Origin: Moraxellaceae bacterium | GTDB taxonomy: Bacteria > Pseudomonadota > Gammaproteobacteria > Pseudomonadales > Moraxellaceae | Direction: 5' to 3' | DNA: 33,326 bases | NCBI GenBank assembly: GCA_025363155.1 | Contig: JANYEL010000007.1 | Coordinates: 1 to 33,326, forward strand | In this document: positions 7,627 through 16,257 of the stretch, one piece after another | Numbering within the stretch: position 1 is the first letter of the stretch | Layout: the number at the start of each line of letters is the position of its first letter | Program-made: the position numbers and the translations under genes | The notes under the pieces: model-generated | What the model was told of the DNA's origin: nothing | The model's input: the letters and a program-made list of their open reading frames with translations, nothing else | The model's database searches: none

Positions 7627-7917
7627 ATGAAAATTAATATTATAACTAGAAGATTTATAAAAAGTTGCTTGGTCGTCGCAACGTTGACCCTATCTGTGCA
7701 AACTTTTGCCACGAGTGCTGTAGTCTCAAATACTGCCTTAAACTATTCAGCAGATCAATCAGTCCAGCCCATCGCGACACACACACCACTTAATAAAGCG
7801 ACTCACACACAATCTACAGCTCATCACAAAGCCCAGCACCGCATTAAAAAATCAGAACGGTTACACCACCCAAAACATAAAATACATCACCGCGCTTCAC
7901 ATCAGAAATCGCAATGA
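7627..7917 (+). CDS. Small exported His/Lys-rich protein of unknown function
   Basis: A 96-residue product that I do not recognise. Residues 1-28 form a Sec signal peptide: basic ITRRFIKS, hydrophobic core LVVATLTLSV, and a likely cut after TFA. The mature part is Ser/Thr/Gln-rich, then very basic and His-rich over residues 63-93, with motifs such as AHHKAQHRIKK and RLHHPKHKIHHR. It has no Cys and no clear fold, so it is probably disordered. Binding of metal ions or of an anionic surface polymer is possible, but unproven. It sits after yhbY, converges on the end of the capsule operon, and is headed by a hairpin that hides its ribosome-binding site. Confidence 0.6.
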   Translation: MKINIITRRFIKSCLVVATLTLSVQTFATSAVVSNTALNYSADQSVQPIATHTPLNKATHTQSTAHHKAQHRIKKSERLHHPKHKIHHRASHQKSQ

Positions 7918-7950
7918 AATCACGCGCTGATTTTTGAGCTTGAAAATTCA

Positions 7951-7978
7951 GTAGCCAATCAAGAGAACAAATGGCTAC
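7951..7978 (-). terminator. Terminator-like hairpin at the 3' end of the capsule operon
   Basis: A 7-bp perfect stem, GTAGCCA with TGGCTAC (plus-strand positions 7972-7978 and 7951-7957), spans the stop codon of the last capsule gene. It is followed on the minus strand by the short T-run TGAATTTTC. The signal is weak. Confidence 0.4.
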
Positions 7979-9827
7979 GTTTATAACCATCGACATATTT
8001 TTCAATCTGCGTGACTGCACGATCAATATCATAATCCTTAGAGGCATCAATCATATGATTGAGCATTTCCTCGATTTCCTCTAAAGAAAAAAACTTTTCT
8101 TTAGAGCGCATAATTAGACTGTGTTCAGTTTGCTCAACTAAATCGATATCGATCAGCAACTCTTCATACAGCTTTTCACCCGGTCTGAGTCCGGTATATT
8201 GAATCTTAATATCGCCTTTATTATTCTGGGCATCATTTACACTCAAGCCACTGAGTAAGATCATTTTTTTAGCTAGATCCACAATCTTGACGGGTTTACC
8301 CATATCTAACAAAAACACATCGCCACCCGTGCCCATTGCACCCGCCTGTAATACCAACTGTGCAGCTTCAGGGATGGTCATAAAATAACGGGTCATTTCA
8401 GGATCGGTGACCGTCAACGGACCACCTTTAGCCAGTTGCCTCTTAAACAAGGGAATGACTGAACCAGACGATCCGAGGACATTGCCAAAACGCACCATAC
8501 TGAACTGCGTTTTGCTCTCAGGATGAGTGGCGAGCGCTTGGCAAACAAGCTCAGCAAGACGTTTTGTTGCGCCCATGATATTGGTTGGGCGCACGGCTTT
8601 GTCAGTCGAAATTAAAACAAAAGTCTCCACACCTGTCGCAAGTGCAGCTTTTGCACATCGTGCTGTACCGATTGTATTATTCATGATTCCCTCAAAAGGA
8701 TTCACTTCCACCAAAGGCACATGTTTGTAAGCTGCAGCATGATAAACCGTCTGCACACCGTAGCTTTGCATTACAGACTTCATACGATTTTCTTTCAATA
8801 CACTCCCAATAATGACCACGAGAGGGACATTCGAGAACGCCTTCAATTCCTGCTCGATGGCATACAAGGCATATTCACTTTGTTCAAATAAAATTAAACA
8901 CTTAGGACGCAGGCGAATGATTTGACGGCACAATTCACTCCCAATCGAACCACCAGCACCCGTCACGAGGACGACTTTATTTTCGATATTCTTAAATAAC
9001 AATTGATTAATCGGTGGCACCAAATCGCGACCGAGCAAATCAACAATATCAATGTCGCGAATGTCCGACATCGAAATCTGCCCACCGACGAGATCCATCA
9101 AACCGGGTAAGGTTCGGACGGGAATTTTGAAGGGTTCAAGTAACTCAACCACTTCACGTTGGCGAGCACGACTTGCGGAAGGTAACGCGATCAACACTTC
9201 GTCTAATTTGAATTTTTTATAAACAGACTCGAAATTACATCCTGAGAAAACCTTGAGGCCCAACACCGAGGTGTACATCAAACTCGGGCTATCATCAAAG
9301 AAGACGACCGCACGATACTCATGGGATGCGCGCAATGCCGCTAATAGTTGACGCCCCGCATTGCCCGCACCATAAATAGCCACACGGCGACTTCCAAATT
9401 CATGTTGAAAAACGCGTCGAACCAGCCAACGAATCATCGAACGCGTCGACCAGACCCAGAGGAACACTAAAAAACCAAAAAAGAAGGGGACACTATGCGG
9501 TACAAAAAATATTTTAGAAAAGGAAACCGCAGAAAGCAACACAACGATAATGAGAACCGCCAAAATCAGATCATGTAAGAAACTTTCATCAAAGGCTCGA
9601 ACGACTGTCCGGTAGATCCCACAAGTGACGAGCACAACGACACTGAAGCTCATCACTATCCATGGATTGAAACCCAAATCGATTAGTAGCTTGGATGAAA
9701 AATCTTCCAATCGAATTGCATAAACCAATAAAAAAAGCCATGGCAGGGCTAAAGCATCCCCCACCAATAGTATTGATTGCTTCGCTCTACGCGGCAGTAC
9801 AGACAAGTTTAATAAAAAAGATTTCAT
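7959..9827 (-). CDS. gdr: UDP-GlcNAc 4,6-dehydratase, membrane-bound (PglF/WbpM/Gdr type)
   Basis: A 622-residue long-chain SDR enzyme that converts UDP-GlcNAc to the 4-keto-6-deoxy sugar, the first step to QuiNAc4NAc. It has about four N-terminal transmembrane segments (residues 15-125), a CoA-binding-like Rossmann fold starting RVAIYGAGNAG (148-156), and the catalytic Rossmann fold VTGAGGSIGSE (288-298). The active site STDKAVRPTNIMGATK (407-422) has Met in place of the usual SDR Tyr, as in the WbpM/PglF group. Length is normal. It is the last gene of the operon, 7 bp after wzi. With the aminotransferase, acetyltransferase and PglC-like genes it completes a bacillosamine pathway. WbpM-type synthesis of QuiNAc or FucNAc alone is less likely given those partners. 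Confidence 0.9.
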   Translation of the reverse strand: MKSFLLNLSVLPRRAKQSILLVGDALALPWLFLLVYAIRLEDFSSKLLIDLGFNPWIVMSFSVVVLVTCGIYRTVVRAFDESFLHDLILAVLIIVVLLSAVSFSKIFFVPHSVPFFFGFLVFLWVWSTRSMIRWLVRRVFQHEFGSRRVAIYGAGNAGRQLLAALRASHEYRAVVFFDDSPSLMYTSVLGLKVFSGCNFESVYKKFKLDEVLIALPSASRARQREVVELLEPFKIPVRTLPGLMDLVGGQISMSDIRDIDIVDLLGRDLVPPINQLLFKNIENKVVLVTGAGGSIGSELCRQIIRLRPKCLILFEQSEYALYAIEQELKAFSNVPLVVIIGSVLKENRMKSVMQSYGVQTVYHAAAYKHVPLVEVNPFEGIMNNTIGTARCAKAALATGVETFVLISTDKAVRPTNIMGATKRLAELVCQALATHPESKTQFSMVRFGNVLGSSGSVIPLFKRQLAKGGPLTVTDPEMTRYFMTIPEAAQLVLQAGAMGTGGDVFLLDMGKPVKIVDLAKKMILLSGLSVNDAQNNKGDIKIQYTGLRPGEKLYEELLIDIDLVEQTEHSLIMRSKEKFFSLEEIEEMLNHMIDASKDYDIDRAVTQIEKYVDGYKRSHLFS

Positions 9828-9834
9828 AACGCTC

Positions 9835-11274
9835 TTAGAAATTCAAACCGCTAATCGGGAGCTCGAGATTGACCGCCACGCCTTCATCGTGACCATACTT
9901 ACCATCGGTATACCACAACGATGTCCCTAATTTAAGCTGTTTACTCACTTTACCAGTCCAGCCAACAGATATTCCTTTTAACGTATCTGACTTTGGAAAG
10001 GCTTGGTTAATCACTTGATTACCATTATTCACTTGCGCATAGAACAGACGGGCATTGATGCGCTGAGCATCATTCAACACCATTTCTGCTGCGCCAGAAA
10101 TCATTTTACCATCACCACCAATGGCATGACCCAACGCATACCCTTGCTGATAATATCCATCTTTATAAGTCCCATGCGTGTACATCACATTTTTCATGTG
10201 CCAATCCGCAAAGGTATTTACCCCTTCGATGTGCCAATTAACAGCTCTGTTTTCTAAGACTGAATGACCATCAAGTCCCAACAAATAAGAATATTTTGAA
10301 GGCAAGCCTCCCGCCTCATCCTCACCGATCAATTGTCCATAAATACTGCTTGGCAAACCCACGAGCGGCTGCAACTTGAGTTTAAAATCAAATCCGCCCA
10401 ATTGGTTACCAGGATCTGTCCCAGTACCAACCTTATTATCTTGAGTCCCTTTGATCGCATCAAATAATGAACTAAACGATTGTGGACGCCCTTCTCCGCC
10501 CCACTGGATCATTCGAGATGCACCTAACTCTAAAAAGTTCGTCGGCGACATCGTGAAGCGAGCACCGAGCAATTTTGCATTTGGTACCGAATTGTATTGA
10601 GCCAGCTGCCCAGCAGTGAGTTGATATTGCCAACGACCCATCCACGACAGCAAAGGCGTCTCGAATGGCGACTGATCTGCACGTTGTAAAATCAAACCCG
10701 TCACTGGTCGTGCGACGTCAGAACGAATCAAGCTGCCGTCATAGCCAGGTCCCCACCATTGAGAAACTTGCCCCACAGATAGCCATTGATTCCATGCTTT
10801 CACAGCAACATAAGAGCCATTTGCATTCAAGTGAGAACGATCTGCAATCTGTTGATCGCCTTCCACGTTTCCTTGCAGGCTGACATCGACATTATCTGCA
10901 CTATAGCGCCCACCTAACGACAAACTCTGATCGCTGTAGCTTGATTGGGCAAATGCGTGCGGAAAATCCTGATGACCTGTCGCGACTTGAGCCTTTACGA
11001 AAGCATTGGTTTTTAACGTCTGAAGTTGCTGCTGAATACGTGCGAGGGTTTCTGTTTCTAATGCCGTCGAAGGATGGGCACTGATCAATGATGATTCGAT
11101 TTCTTCTTGGCTCATGGGCCAAGTCGAGAGACTCAGATTAATCACGCCTCGATCTGAAAGCCAAGCCAAATCTTGACGTAAATCCATATCAGGCGCAATG
11201 AGACCTGCGGCGCTCGCATCGAGTGCACAAGCAAACAACCCAGACGCGATAACCAACTTGAATTTTGTAGACAT
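9835..11274 (-). CDS. wzi: Wzi-family outer-membrane capsule assembly protein
   Basis: A 479-residue protein with a signal peptide cut near ASA-AGL (residue 23), then a short helical periplasmic part and an outer-membrane beta-barrel of the capsule-assembly Wzi family. Supporting features are the characteristic WLSVGQVSQWWGPGYDGSL segment, the following RSDVARPVTGLILQR, and an aromatic C-terminal strand ending in Phe (LPISGLNF). Wzi helps retain capsule at the cell surface in Enterobacteriaceae. Here it is unusually placed between the aminotransferase and dehydratase genes of one sugar pathway. A 133-bp gap precedes it, holding a small AATCCG/CGGATT hairpin (11333-11354). ATG 11274 follows GAGAG. 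Confidence 0.85.
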   Translation of the reverse strand: MSTKFKLVIASGLFACALDASAAGLIAPDMDLRQDLAWLSDRGVINLSLSTWPMSQEEIESSLISAHPSTALETETLARIQQQLQTLKTNAFVKAQVATGHQDFPHAFAQSSYSDQSLSLGGRYSADNVDVSLQGNVEGDQQIADRSHLNANGSYVAVKAWNQWLSVGQVSQWWGPGYDGSLIRSDVARPVTGLILQRADQSPFETPLLSWMGRWQYQLTAGQLAQYNSVPNAKLLGARFTMSPTNFLELGASRMIQWGGEGRPQSFSSLFDAIKGTQDNKVGTGTDPGNQLGGFDFKLKLQPLVGLPSSIYGQLIGEDEAGGLPSKYSYLLGLDGHSVLENRAVNWHIEGVNTFADWHMKNVMYTHGTYKDGYYQQGYALGHAIGGDGKMISGAAEMVLNDAQRINARLFYAQVNNGNQVINQAFPKSDTLKGISVGWTGKVSKQLKLGTSLWYTDGKYGHDEGVAVNLELPISGLNF

Positions 11275-11407
11275 GTCACTCTCTATTAATTTGCTAATGA
11301 ATCTGGTCGAACAATGAATAACGACAGGCGCTAATCCGCCAAGTACATCGGATTTTTTAATACAAAAACACTATCACCTACCTTCGCTTATGAGCAATGA
11401 CTTCAGT

Positions 11408-12583
11408 TCAACCTTGTGCTTCACTCATGACTTGTCGCACGACTTGGCAAGTTTTGTCAATCTCTTGCTGCGTTAACGTTGGATGAGTCAGGAACATCAA
11501 ACTGGTTTCGCCTAATTCACGCGCAACAGGCAGACGTTCCGCTGGACGCCAATTTGTCCCATCAAATGCTTTTTCTAAATACACTTCAGAACACGAACCC
11601 GAGAAACACGGCACACCACGGGCGACCATTTCACCCATAATACGATCGCGCGACCACCCTGCTTTCAGTTGCTCAGGACGAACAAACGCATAGGCTCGGT
11701 ACCATGCATGTTCAATATATGCAGGAACTTGCGGAACACGCAAAGCAGGAGATTTTGAGCACGCAGCCAAAATAGCATGAGCATTGGCTTTACGCGCATC
11801 ATGCCATGTAGGCATCAACTGTAATTGAATTCGCCCAATGACGCCTTGCATTTCCAACATCCGCCAATTGGTGCCAAATGATTCGTGCAACCAGCGAAAA
11901 CCAGCAGGATGTTCTCGATTGTAAACGGTATCAAAGTTCTTCCCATGATCCTTATACGACCAAGCACTGGACCACAATGCGTGATCATTAGTAGTCAGCA
12001 TGCCACCCTCGCCACCCGTCGTCATGATTTTATCCTGACAGAATGACCACGCCGAAGCATGTCCAATGCTACCAACAGGCTGACCACGCCACAACGCACC
12101 GTGCGCTTGCGCGCAATCTTCAATCACAACCAGATTGTGTTCCTTGGCCAATGCCATCAAACCATCCATATCACACGGCCAGCCCGCAAGGTGCACCGCG
12201 ATAATGGCTTTGGTACGCGGCGTAATGACCTTAGCAACGGTTTCAGGCGTGATATTTTGTGACTCACGATCCACATCGGCAAAAATAGGCGTTGCACCTG
12301 CCGTGACGATTGAACTGACTGAAGCCAAAAAAGTACGTGGGGTCACGATGACTTCATCACCCGCACCTATCGACAACACTTTTAAAGCTAAATCCAATGC
12401 AACCGTGCCATTACTGAGTGCGATAGAATGCGATACCTGACTCCACGCAGAAAATTCTTTCTCGAATTCTCGGCACTCAGTTCCTGTCCAATAATTAACT
12501 TTATTAGATAACAAGACACGGGATACGGCATCAGCTTCTAGTTGACTAAAGCTCGGCCATGGCGAAAAAGGACCATTTAACAT
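11408..12583 (-). CDS. DegT/DnrJ/EryC1/StrS aminotransferase (PglE-like, QuiNAc4NAc pathway)
   Basis: A PLP-dependent sugar aminotransferase of about 391 residues. It has the phosphate-binding SNGTVALDLAL segment, Asp in VVIEDCAQAHGA, and the Schiff-base lysine in SFCQDKIMTTGGEGG. It is expected to aminate the 4-keto sugar made by the dehydratase at 7959, giving UDP-4-amino-QuiNAc for the neighbouring acetyltransferase. In Acinetobacter K loci this role is called QhbB or similar. The start is uncertain: ATG 12583 is chosen, but a TTG 6 nt upstream has better spacing to GGA. Amination of another keto sugar, such as a 3-keto sugar, cannot be excluded from sequence alone. Confidence 0.85.
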   Translation of the reverse strand: MLNGPFSPWPSFSQLEADAVSRVLLSNKVNYWTGTECREFEKEFSAWSQVSHSIALSNGTVALDLALKVLSIGAGDEVIVTPRTFLASVSSIVTAGATPIFADVDRESQNITPETVAKVITPRTKAIIAVHLAGWPCDMDGLMALAKEHNLVVIEDCAQAHGALWRGQPVGSIGHASAWSFCQDKIMTTGGEGGMLTTNDHALWSSAWSYKDHGKNFDTVYNREHPAGFRWLHESFGTNWRMLEMQGVIGRIQLQLMPTWHDARKANAHAILAACSKSPALRVPQVPAYIEHAWYRAYAFVRPEQLKAGWSRDRIMGEMVARGVPCFSGSCSEVYLEKAFDGTNWRPAERLPVARELGETSLMFLTHPTLTQQEIDKTCQVVRQVMSEAQG

Positions 12584-12621
12584 CGTCAATACATTCCGTA
12601 AAAAACTAATAATTTAAAAAC

Positions 12622-13284
12622 TTAGGGTTTGATTAAAGGTTTAGCTGGATTTCCAACTACGGTCTCGCCAGCAGCAACATTCTTAGTCACTACTGCGCCC
12701 ATACCGACAACAGCACCGCGACCAATCACCAACGGCTTGTCAGGGGTACCTTGTTTCAAAATAGCCCCCGTCCCAATATATGCATGGTCTTCAATAATAA
12801 TGTTGCCATTGCAATGTACGCTTGGTGCGAATGTTACATAATCACCGATCACACAATCATGTGCGACATAACTATAAATATTGGCATGGAAATACTTTCC
12901 AATACGAATATTGGAAGTCATCGTCACAAATGGACTCAGAAGTGCCCCATGGCCAATTTGGAAATCATCCATAACCACGCAATTATTCGCTTTTATCGAC
13001 CAATCAAGCACATGATCAACACTTAATTGAGCCGCAATTTTCTCACGGATCTTACTATTCGCAATCGCAATACACACCATACGTTCAGACGCATCTTGGG
13101 CTAAAAACGCTGCATATTTTAAAACAGCGTGACCATTAATCGCCTGTGAAGTATCCATACCATCATCTATGAACACGAGGCGATCCAAAGAAATGTCCTG
13201 ACTTAAAAGCCATTCACGTGCCAATGGCATCACTTCTCGACCAAATCCACTTGCACCATAAACACCAAACAATGGCTTAGACAT
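12622..13284 (-). CDS. PglD-like sugar N-acetyltransferase
   Basis: A 220-residue, two-part enzyme. The N-terminal nucleotide-sugar-binding Rossmann-like fold begins LFGVYGASGFGREV, followed by a left-handed beta-helix of hexapeptide repeats (about residues 100-215). The likely catalytic base is His142 in SYVAHDCVIGDYV, equivalent to the essential His of PglD. It is expected to acetylate the 4-amino group of UDP-4-amino-QuiNAc using acetyl-CoA, giving UDP-QuiNAc4NAc (bacillosamine). It lies between the PglC-like transferase (6-bp gap) and the aminotransferase. A NeuD-type sialic-acid O-acetyltransferase is the main alternative, but no sialic or pseudaminic acid genes are present. Confidence 0.88.
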   Translation of the reverse strand: MSKPLFGVYGASGFGREVMPLAREWLLSQDISLDRLVFIDDGMDTSQAINGHAVLKYAAFLAQDASERMVCIAIANSKIREKIAAQLSVDHVLDWSIKANNCVVMDDFQIGHGALLSPFVTMTSNIRIGKYFHANIYSYVAHDCVIGDYVTFAPSVHCNGNIIIEDHAYIGTGAILKQGTPDKPLVIGRGAVVGMGAVVTKNVAAGETVVGNPAKPLIKP

Positions 13285-13290
13285 TTTATT

Positions 13291-13890
13291 TCACCCTTGA
13301 TCTGAACCCTTGAATTTAGACATCGTCACTTCACCATCAGCACTAATTCCATCTCGCTTCACCACTTTCTTAATGGTCAGCAATATGATTTTAAGATCCA
13401 ACCAAAAAGATTGATTCTCGACATACCAGGTATCTAATTTAAATTTCTGTTCCCAACTGATTGCATTTCGACCGTTAACCTGCGCCCATCCCGTCACACC
13501 TGGACGTACATCGTGGCGCTTCGCTTGTTCTAGCGAATATAAGGGTAAATATTCCACGAGAAGAGGTCTAGGGCCAACTAAGCTCATATCGCCTTTGAGC
13601 ACATTCCACAGCCCTGGTAACTCATCCAAACTGGTTGATCGCAACAAGCTGCCGAACGGCGTTAAACGCTGATCATCAGGCAAGACGTTGCCATGCGCGT
13701 CGATTGCATCCAACATCGTCCGGAACTTGAACATCTTAAACGGTTGACTATTTAACCCTGGACGGACTTGGCTAAACAGAATAGGAGAACCTAACTTCAA
13801 ACGAACCAGCACAGCGACCACCAGCAAAACTGGGGAAAAAACCAGCAAAGCCGTACCCGCCATTAGAAGATCAAATAAACGTTTAAGCAT
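13291..13890 (-). CDS. Initiating undecaprenyl-phosphate sugar-1-P transferase (PglC/ItrB-like)
   Basis: A 199-residue minimal monotopic phosphoglycosyl transferase. It has an N-terminal re-entrant hydrophobic helix (residues 5-30), FKMFKFRTM, the catalytic Asp-Glu pair in STSLDELP (Asp89-Glu90), [11 protein letters not shown], and [14 protein letters not shown]. It would transfer QuiNAc4NAc-1-phosphate to undecaprenyl phosphate, the first membrane step of repeat-unit synthesis. Small size (no WbaP/WcaJ extension) and the adjacent bacillosamine genes support PglC-like specificity. Its ATG immediately follows the TAG of wbuB, so the two are translationally linked. Confidence 0.9.
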   Translation of the reverse strand: MLKRLFDLLMAGTALLVFSPVLLVVAVLVRLKLGSPILFSQVRPGLNSQPFKMFKFRTMLDAIDAHGNVLPDDQRLTPFGSLLRSTSLDELPGLWNVLKGDMSLVGPRPLLVEYLPLYSLEQAKRHDVRPGVTGWAQVNGRNAISWEQKFKLDTWYVENQSFWLDLKIILLTIKKVVKRDGISADGEVTMSKFKGSDQG

Positions 13891-15123
13891 CTACAAAGGC
13901 GCTCCAGAACTTGAAGGCTGAACCGAATGAAAGACCTGCACAAACTGATCAACACCCGTTTGAATTGACAAATTTTTCTGATAATAAGCTAAACCGTTTT
14001 GACCCATCGCAACTAAACGGTCTTCTGATAGTTGAGAAAAATCAATCACCGCACGCGCTATCTGATCTGCTTGCTCAGGTTCGACAACGACCCCACACTT
14101 AGCATCACGGATGAGATTAGCCGCATCGCCGCGTACAGCCATGAGAATAGGTTTACCAACAACCATATAAGCTTGCGTTTTCGATGGAACAGTGACGGCA
14201 AATAAAGGATCATCACGCAGATGCACCATGAGTAGATCTGCAGAAAACAGCACTTGCCCAACATCAGTCATTGACATTCGCGGTAAGAAAATCACATTCT
14301 CGGGTGACTGATCAAGCGCTAACTGCTTCAATCGTTCAACATCCATCCCACCACCAACAAAAACGAACTGGATGAGCGGATGCGTCTTGGCAACGATCGC
14401 GGCAGCAGCAATTACTGCATCTAAGGCTTGAGCTCGTCCCATTGTCCCCGCAAAAACCACATTAAAGCGATTGTGCATACGCTCAGGCTTAATGAGCGAT
14501 GTTGGCTGGCTGAGCGCTTTCGCATCACACCAATTATAAATCACCGTCACCTTTTGTTCAGGCACGCCCCGTTCCAGCAGCAATTGCTTAAACCCAGGCG
14601 AGAGCACAACCAACGCTGCTGCACGTCGATAAATCCACTTGCAAATCCAACCAATCAGCGACAAAGCCTTTGCATTGTTCAGCATCCCCGTCGCTTTAAG
14701 CGTATCAGGCCACATATCTTGGATATCATAGACAACTGGCGTGCGACGAAAAAAACCGACTACCGCCGCTGACATGCCAACGGTTAAAGGCGGATGGTAC
14801 GCATAAATCACATCTGCTTTGCGTGCAAATAAGAGGCCAAACAAACAAGAGGTGATCGCAAAACTAATGTAATTTAAGGCACGACCAATGGCGGAACCAT
14901 CATGACTAGGATATAGCGGCACACGACAGACCTCCACACCATCCATCGTCTGACGTTGAAACCACTTAAGCTTATAACCTTTATAAATCTCACCACCGGG
15001 GTAATTCGGGAACCCCGTAATCACTTGCACTTGATGACCTCGCTCGCGCAATGCCTGTGCAAAAGCCAGCCCCTTAAAAACAGGTTCTGGCTCAAACCAT
15101 TGGGTCATCAATAAAATCTTCAA
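13891..15123 (-). CDS. wbuB: WbuB-like family 4 glycosyltransferase (putative L-FucNAc transferase)
   Basis: A GT-B glycosyltransferase of about 410 residues with N-terminus KILLMTQWFEPEPVFKG, acceptor-side YDIQDMWPDTL, and the donor domain with FAGTMGRAQALD and LPRMSMTDVGQ. The family sits next to fnlABC in many O-antigen and capsule loci and is assigned to transfer L-FucNAc. The start chosen is TTG 15123, which overlaps the fnlC stop as TTGA and has GGAAG at 5-nt spacing; this restores the usual family N-terminus. A GTG 12 nt upstream is the alternative. In the PglC context it probably adds the second sugar to QuiNAc4NAc. That specificity is inferred. Confidence 0.85.
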   Translation of the reverse strand: MKILLMTQWFEPEPVFKGLAFAQALRERGHQVQVITGFPNYPGGEIYKGYKLKWFQRQTMDGVEVCRVPLYPSHDGSAIGRALNYISFAITSCLFGLLFARKADVIYAYHPPLTVGMSAAVVGFFRRTPVVYDIQDMWPDTLKATGMLNNAKALSLIGWICKWIYRRAAALVVLSPGFKQLLLERGVPEQKVTVIYNWCDAKALSQPTSLIKPERMHNRFNVVFAGTMGRAQALDAVIAAAAIVAKTHPLIQFVFVGGGMDVERLKQLALDQSPENVIFLPRMSMTDVGQVLFSADLLMVHLRDDPLFAVTVPSKTQAYMVVGKPILMAVRGDAANLIRDAKCGVVVEPEQADQIARAVIDFSQLSEDRLVAMGQNGLAYYQKNLSIQTGVDQFVQVFHSVQPSSSGAPL

Positions 15124-16238
15124 AATTGCTTCCACACCACACGTTTAACGTAATCGGTATAACTGAGAATAATCCTCACAACTTTTTCGCTGACGTTTGG
15201 CATGCTGTAATCTGCCACTAAGCGCATATCCTGTGACTGATGCTCAAGAATCTGCAATGCCTGTAAAACCCGCTCAGACGCGAGACCCGTCATCATCACT
15301 GCGGCTTCTTCCATGCCTTCTGGACGTTCATGCGCTTCACGCAAATTGAGCGCAGGGAATTTCAGAATCGATGACTCTTCGTTAATTGTCCCACTATCGG
15401 ACAGCACCACTTTGGCGGTGACTTGCAGGTGGTTATAGTCTTTAAATCCTAGCGGTTTCAGCAAACGCACCAACGGATGGAAACTGATTCCCATGGCATC
15501 GACACGCTTTTGGGTGCGCGGATGGGTGGAGACAATCACTGGATATTGATATTTTTCTGCGACCGCATTCAGCGTCTCGACGAGATTGGCGAAGTTTTTA
15601 TCTGAATCAATATTTTCTTCGCGATGCGCACTCACCAAAAAGAATTCATTTTTAGTAAGCGCTAAACGAGACAACACATCGGATTGATCAATTCCGCTCT
15701 TATAGTGATTTAACACCTCAAACATTGGACTGCCCGTTTTAATCACCATGTCTGGTGGCAACCCTTCACGTAACAAATAATCACGCGCAATCGTACTGTA
15801 GGTCAGATTGATATCGGCGGTATGATCGACAATCCGACGGTTAATTTCTTCTGGCACGCGCATATCAAAGCAACGATTTCCCGCCTCCATATGGAAGGTC
15901 GGAATTTTGCGACGTTTCGCAGGAATCACCGCCATACAACTATTGGTATCACCGAGTACCAACATCGCATCAGGCTTCACCTCAGCGAGTACTTTATCCA
16001 CAGAAATGATGACATTGCCAATGGTTTCTGCACCGCTACCACCCGCCGCACTTAAGAAATAATCAGGTTTACGAATCCCTAAATCATGAAAGAAAATTTC
16101 ATTTAATTCATAATCATAATTTTGACCCGTATGCACCAAGATATGTTCAAAATGCTGATCACAGGCTGAGATTACACGGGATAAACGAATAATTTCAGGA
16201 CGCGTCCCAACGACAGTTACCACTTTTAACTTCTTCAT
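15120..16238 (-). CDS. fnlC: UDP-L-FucNAc synthesis C-2 epimerase (FnlC/WbjD)
   Basis: A 372-residue non-hydrolysing nucleotide-sugar 2-epimerase of the WecB superfamily. Features are VVGTRPEIIRLS at the start, LVHTGQNYDYELNEIFF, LGDTNSC, FHMEAGNRCFDMRVPEE, SAHREENID, and LSDSGTINEESSIL. The EAGNRCFD form instead of WecB-type EAGLRT marks the FnlC/WbjD group, which converts UDP-L-PneNAc to UDP-L-FucNAc as the last step. ATG 16238 gives the family N-terminus MKKLKVVTVVGTRPE, with GAG upstream; a TTG 12 nt earlier is an alternative. It lies directly after fnlB. Confidence 0.93.
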   Translation of the reverse strand: MKKLKVVTVVGTRPEIIRLSRVISACDQHFEHILVHTGQNYDYELNEIFFHDLGIRKPDYFLSAAGGSGAETIGNVIISVDKVLAEVKPDAMLVLGDTNSCMAVIPAKRRKIPTFHMEAGNRCFDMRVPEEINRRIVDHTADINLTYSTIARDYLLREGLPPDMVIKTGSPMFEVLNHYKSGIDQSDVLSRLALTKNEFFLVSAHREENIDSDKNFANLVETLNAVAEKYQYPVIVSTHPRTQKRVDAMGISFHPLVRLLKPLGFKDYNHLQVTAKVVLSDSGTINEESSILKFPALNLREAHERPEGMEEAAVMMTGLASERVLQALQILEHQSQDMRLVADYSMPNVSEKVVRIILSYTDYVKRVVWKQF

Positions 16239-16257
16239 AATTTGGCTCAATATCTTA

